A stretch of 52,051 nucleotides of DNA from a virus. Below the pieces are notes generated by a model, which was given only the letters and a program-made list of their open reading frames with translations, was not told the origin of the DNA and made no database searches. Location of the stretch: positions 1 through 52,051 of the IMG/VR virus record IMGVR_UViG_3300018080_000233. One strand, given 5' to 3'. The translations under genes were made by a program, and so were the position numbers. This document shows, one piece after another, positions 49,446-52,051 of the stretch (positions within the stretch are counted from its first letter, which is position 1; each line of letters opens with the position of its first letter).

Positions 49446-51976
49446 TGGCTCGCAGTAAGAAAGCTGACATGCAGTTGGTCGAATATGATGACGGCCAATT
49501 TTGTCGGAGATGTGAGGGCCTGACGACGTCGGGTCTTAATTGTTGCCCAGGCCGATTCGCTGACGACAGAGATCACAAAAAAGCCGATATTGCGATTATC
49601 GGTGAGGCTCCAGGTCAGGAAGAGGACCGGCTGGAGAAGTTTTTTGTCGGGCCTGCGGGTCAGGTCTTGAACGAATGGATTACTCACGCGGGTCTCGGAG
49701 GCCGAAAAATATGGTTGGATAATGTTGTGAGATGCACTCTTCCCGGAGACCTGGGAGACATGAATTCCTCGCAGGCCAATAAGCTCATAAGGAATTGCAA
49801 GCCGTATTTATTCAGGAATCTCGAACGCTTGAAGCCGAAGGTTATTGTCACGGTCGGCAACAAAGCTCTCAAAGCAATGACCGACCTGGCGGGAATCACG
49901 CGCTGGCGCGGACGGCTCCTGAAGTACCCGGCTCTGGGAGCATATATTGTACCAACATTTCACCCGGCGGCTGTGCTTCATGCTCACAGACCTCTCTGGG
50001 AGGAGCAGGCGGTCAGCGATCTCATTCTGGCGCGTAAGACACTACAGGCAAAGAAGCTGACGTCCAGGGCTCGCAGGTTTGTCTGGGTCAGGACCGAGAA
50101 GGAATTTCGGGCCTGTATGGACGAGATGAGCAAGGCTGACGAGATTGCACTTGACTTCGAGACGACAGGTCTTAACTTCCGAACGGACAAGATTATCGGA
50201 CTGATTCTTTGTGCTTCCCATACGAAGGCATATTTTATTCCATTCCTTCCGGTGATCAGTGAAGTAGTCAGTGACGAGAGCAAGGGTGACGTCATTTACA
50301 AATGGGTGGACGGTGACTATGTTATAAAGCGTCAATGGCTGTCAGCTATCAAGAGAGTCGTTGAGAATAGACGCAAGCTCAAGATACTGCATAATGCGGG
50401 TTTTGATCTTTTGTGGTTTATGACTCTCGGATGGGACTGCTATCCGATTTATGATACAATGATTGTGAACAGTATTATTGATCATATAGATAATGGTCTC
50501 AAGGATTTGAGCTATATTTACACTGACTTTGCCGGATACGACGACGACATTATTCAATATACCGGACGCGGAAATAAAAAACAATATATCAAAGTGCCGC
50601 CTCCGTTACTTGCAAAGTATGGGTGTCTTGACGGTATTGCAACATTTATTGTGAAAAAGGAGCACACAAAGGTTCTCCAAAAGAACAGAGCTCTTGCCCG
50701 GCTCTGTGCCGAACATAATGAGCTCCGATATAATCTGACGACAATGGAATACTACGGGATCAGGACTGCAAAGACTCACGCCAGTAAATTGAAGACACAG
50801 TATCTTGAGGAGACGCAGGCAATTGTCAAGCGGCTTCGACGCAAACTGAAATTGCCCGATCTGAATCCGAATGCCTCCGCTCAATTGATTGATGCGTTCT
50901 GGGGACCGAATGGGCCTCTGAATATTCGGGATTATAGAGGAGTAAAGAAGCCCTCGACGGACGCCAGGATACTCAAGGTAGTAAAGCGTCAGTGTAAATC
51001 AAAGAAGGCTCTTGCGCTTATCAGTGACCTCCAGGATTACAGAGTCATGTCAAAGAGGGTATCGACCTATCTGGATAAATTTCTTGAGGTTCATGAGGCC
51101 GGAGGGGACGGGAGAATTCGTACACATTTCACGCAAGATATTGCGCGTACCGGCAGACTATCTTCTCGCGCTCCGGCCTTGCAGAATATACCGCGCTTCG
51201 ATGCGATGAGAAATTGTTTTATTGCCGCTCCTGGACGGTCGTTTGTTGAACACGACTACAAACAGCTTGAAATATGTATTGCGGCGGAGGAATCTCTCGA
51301 TCCGACAATGCTGGAAATTATCAATACTGGAGGGGACTATCACAGCTATGTCGGAAGCACGACAATGACTGCTCCCGACGGTAACAGGTATCCGAAGCAA
51401 TTATTTATAACAGATAAGGAAATGAGGGCGGCGGCGAAAATCATTTCCTTTTCTGTTATTTATGGCAAGACGCCGCAGGGCCTTGCGAATGATTTGAATT
51501 GTAGTATTGATGCGGCGGCTCACATAATTGTTCAGCTTACCAGAGCGGCGTTTCCTGTTCTCGGTGAATGGATGGATCAGCAATACGCTTTTCTCCGTGA
51601 TCATGGTTATGTCAGGACAATATTCGGTCGAGAGCTTCCGATTGCAAATTATGATTCGGCTGACTCATTTGAGCTGGAAGCGGCGGAACGTCGAGCAATC
51701 AATTATCCGATTCAGAGCGGTGCGTCCGATTGTGTTGTAATTGGAATTAATCGGGTCGCACAGAAGCTCCGAAGGGTGAAGCTCCCGGTCGATCTCCGGC
51801 TGACGGTACACGATTCGCTCCTGGCCGAAGTGGACGACGACTATGTTGAGGAGTATGCGGCTCTGGCAAAAAAGGAAATGGAGAGGCGAATACCGGAAAT
51901 AAAAAGAGTGAAATTGAGTGTTGACGTTGCGGTCGGTAAAGCCTGGGGTCGCATGAAAGAAGTCAATGTTAATTAG
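49445..51976 (+). CDS. polA: uracil-DNA glycosylase (family 4) fused to DNA polymerase I
   Basis: An 843-residue fusion with GTG start (TAGTG overlap). Residues 1-205 are a family 4 UDG: iron-sulfur Cys20/23/97/118, GEAPGQEEDR (53-62), VPTFHPAAVL with His173. Residues 210-410 are a 3'-5' exonuclease: LDFETTG with D237/E239, NAGFD (317-321), Y392-x3-D396. Residues about 420-843 are a family A polymerase: motif A EHDYKQLEI (D604), motif B RAAAKIISFSVIYG with R661, K665, F669, Y673, motif C VHDS with D790 (Ser replaces the usual Glu). There is no 5' nuclease. Likely the replicative polymerase, able to excise uracil on the same chain. Confidence 0.93.
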   Translation: MARSKKADMQLVEYDDGQFCRRCEGLTTSGLNCCPGRFADDRDHKKADIAIIGEAPGQEEDRLEKFFVGPAGQVLNEWITHAGLGGRKIWLDNVVRCTLPGDLGDMNSSQANKLIRNCKPYLFRNLERLKPKVIVTVGNKALKAMTDLAGITRWRGRLLKYPALGAYIVPTFHPAAVLHAHRPLWEEQAVSDLILARKTLQAKKLTSRARRFVWVRTEKEFRACMDEMSKADEIALDFETTGLNFRTDKIIGLILCASHTKAYFIPFLPVISEVVSDESKGDVIYKWVDGDYVIKRQWLSAIKRVVENRRKLKILHNAGFDLLWFMTLGWDCYPIYDTMIVNSIIDHIDNGLKDLSYIYTDFAGYDDDIIQYTGRGNKKQYIKVPPPLLAKYGCLDGIATFIVKKEHTKVLQKNRALARLCAEHNELRYNLTTMEYYGIRTAKTHASKLKTQYLEETQAIVKRLRRKLKLPDLNPNASAQLIDAFWGPNGPLNIRDYRGVKKPSTDARILKVVKRQCKSKKALALISDLQDYRVMSKRVSTYLDKFLEVHEAGGDGRIRTHFTQDIARTGRLSSRAPALQNIPRFDAMRNCFIAAPGRSFVEHDYKQLEICIAAEESLDPTMLEIINTGGDYHSYVGSTTMTAPDGNRYPKQLFITDKEMRAAAKIISFSVIYGKTPQGLANDLNCSIDAAAHIIVQLTRAAFPVLGEWMDQQYAFLRDHGYVRTIFGRELPIANYDSADSFELEAAERRAINYPIQSGASDCVVIGINRVAQKLRRVKLPVDLRLTVHDSLLAEVDDDYVEEYAALAKKEMERRIPEIKRVKLSVDVAVGKAWGRMKEVNVN

Positions 51977-52051
51977 TGCCGGGGTTTGAGAACGGTGTTC
52001 AGCCGTGAATGGAATTGCTCGAGCCGATACGTCACGGTTCAGAAGGGTTCG
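51977..52051 (+). other. 75-base tail of the window after the polymerase gene
   Basis: No gene or terminator is visible. ACGG (51994) can pair with CCGT in a small hairpin, and CGTGA/TCACG elements could form a second. The region is too short and cut off by the window edge to interpret. I do not see a complete tRNA. Confidence 0.5.

Noticed and set aside
51977-52051. tRNA gene at the right end (GGGTTCG near the edge)
   Set aside because: The preceding bases do not form D and anticodon arms, and no acceptor pairing is visible.

Overview
The window is a segment of a contractile-tailed double-stranded DNA phage genome (myovirus morphology). Every gene I can support lies on the + strand. Genes are tightly packed, mostly joined by ATGA, TAATG or longer overlaps, with strong Shine-Dalgarno (SD) sequences. 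Sheath, tube, tape measure, LysM/gp25-like and baseplate-J proteins establish a contractile tail. No terminase large subunit, portal or major capsid protein is visible, so the head genes lie outside. The bacterial host cannot be named from the sequence. The sigma70-type promoters, a lipobox protein and a possible spanin-like pair are compatible with a Gram-negative host, but this is inference.

Layout. (1) 1-4500: end of a tail-fibre or lectin-like gene, small membrane proteins, and an 862-residue fibre built of His/Asp-rich repeats with its accessory genes. (2) 4496-13074: neck and head-tail joining genes. These include an adaptor-like protein interrupted by a 158-residue Ser1 mini-intein, a candidate papain-fold peptidase and a run of membrane/lipoprotein genes that resembles a lysis cassette. 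(3) 13157-29766: tail module, consisting of terminator-type hairpin, sheath, structured leader, tube (apparent AUA start), frameshifted tail-assembly chaperone, tape measure, hub, spike, LysM-gp25 protein, baseplate J, wedge, second fibre, secreted SGNH hydrolase, winged-helix protein and terminator. (4) 29770-32692: small accessory genes, each followed by its own intrinsic terminator (mostly a GGGAG/CTCCC stem), ending with a promoter and a DUF932-like gene. (5) 32811-52051: replication and recombination. This has an initiator-like gene with iteron-like repeats inside it, a promoter followed by a structured leader RNA and a 14-codon leader peptide before a methyltransferase-like gene, then SNF2 helicase, DnaC-like loader, DnaB helicase, DnaG primase, a possible ssDNA-binding protein, RecA with a lysine-rich tail, a single-chain SbcD-SbcC nuclease, HNH protein and a uracil-DNA glycosylase/DNA polymerase I fusion.

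How it works together. The replication genes form a nearly complete phage replisome with its own recombination set. The initiator region probably recruits the DnaC-like loader and DnaB helicase, the primase primes, and the UDG-Pol fusion synthesises and may remove uracil. RecA with the SbcDC fusion could support recombination-dependent replication. A 9-base sequence, TGACATAAT, recurs at three promoter-like sites in this half and may be a shared operator. In the tail half, expression ratios look set by RNA-level devices: a hairpin before sheath, a structured leader and odd start before tube, and a slippery A9 run in the chaperone gene.

Nothing here was checked by database search. Family calls rest on motifs read by eye, and unrecognised genes are stated as such.
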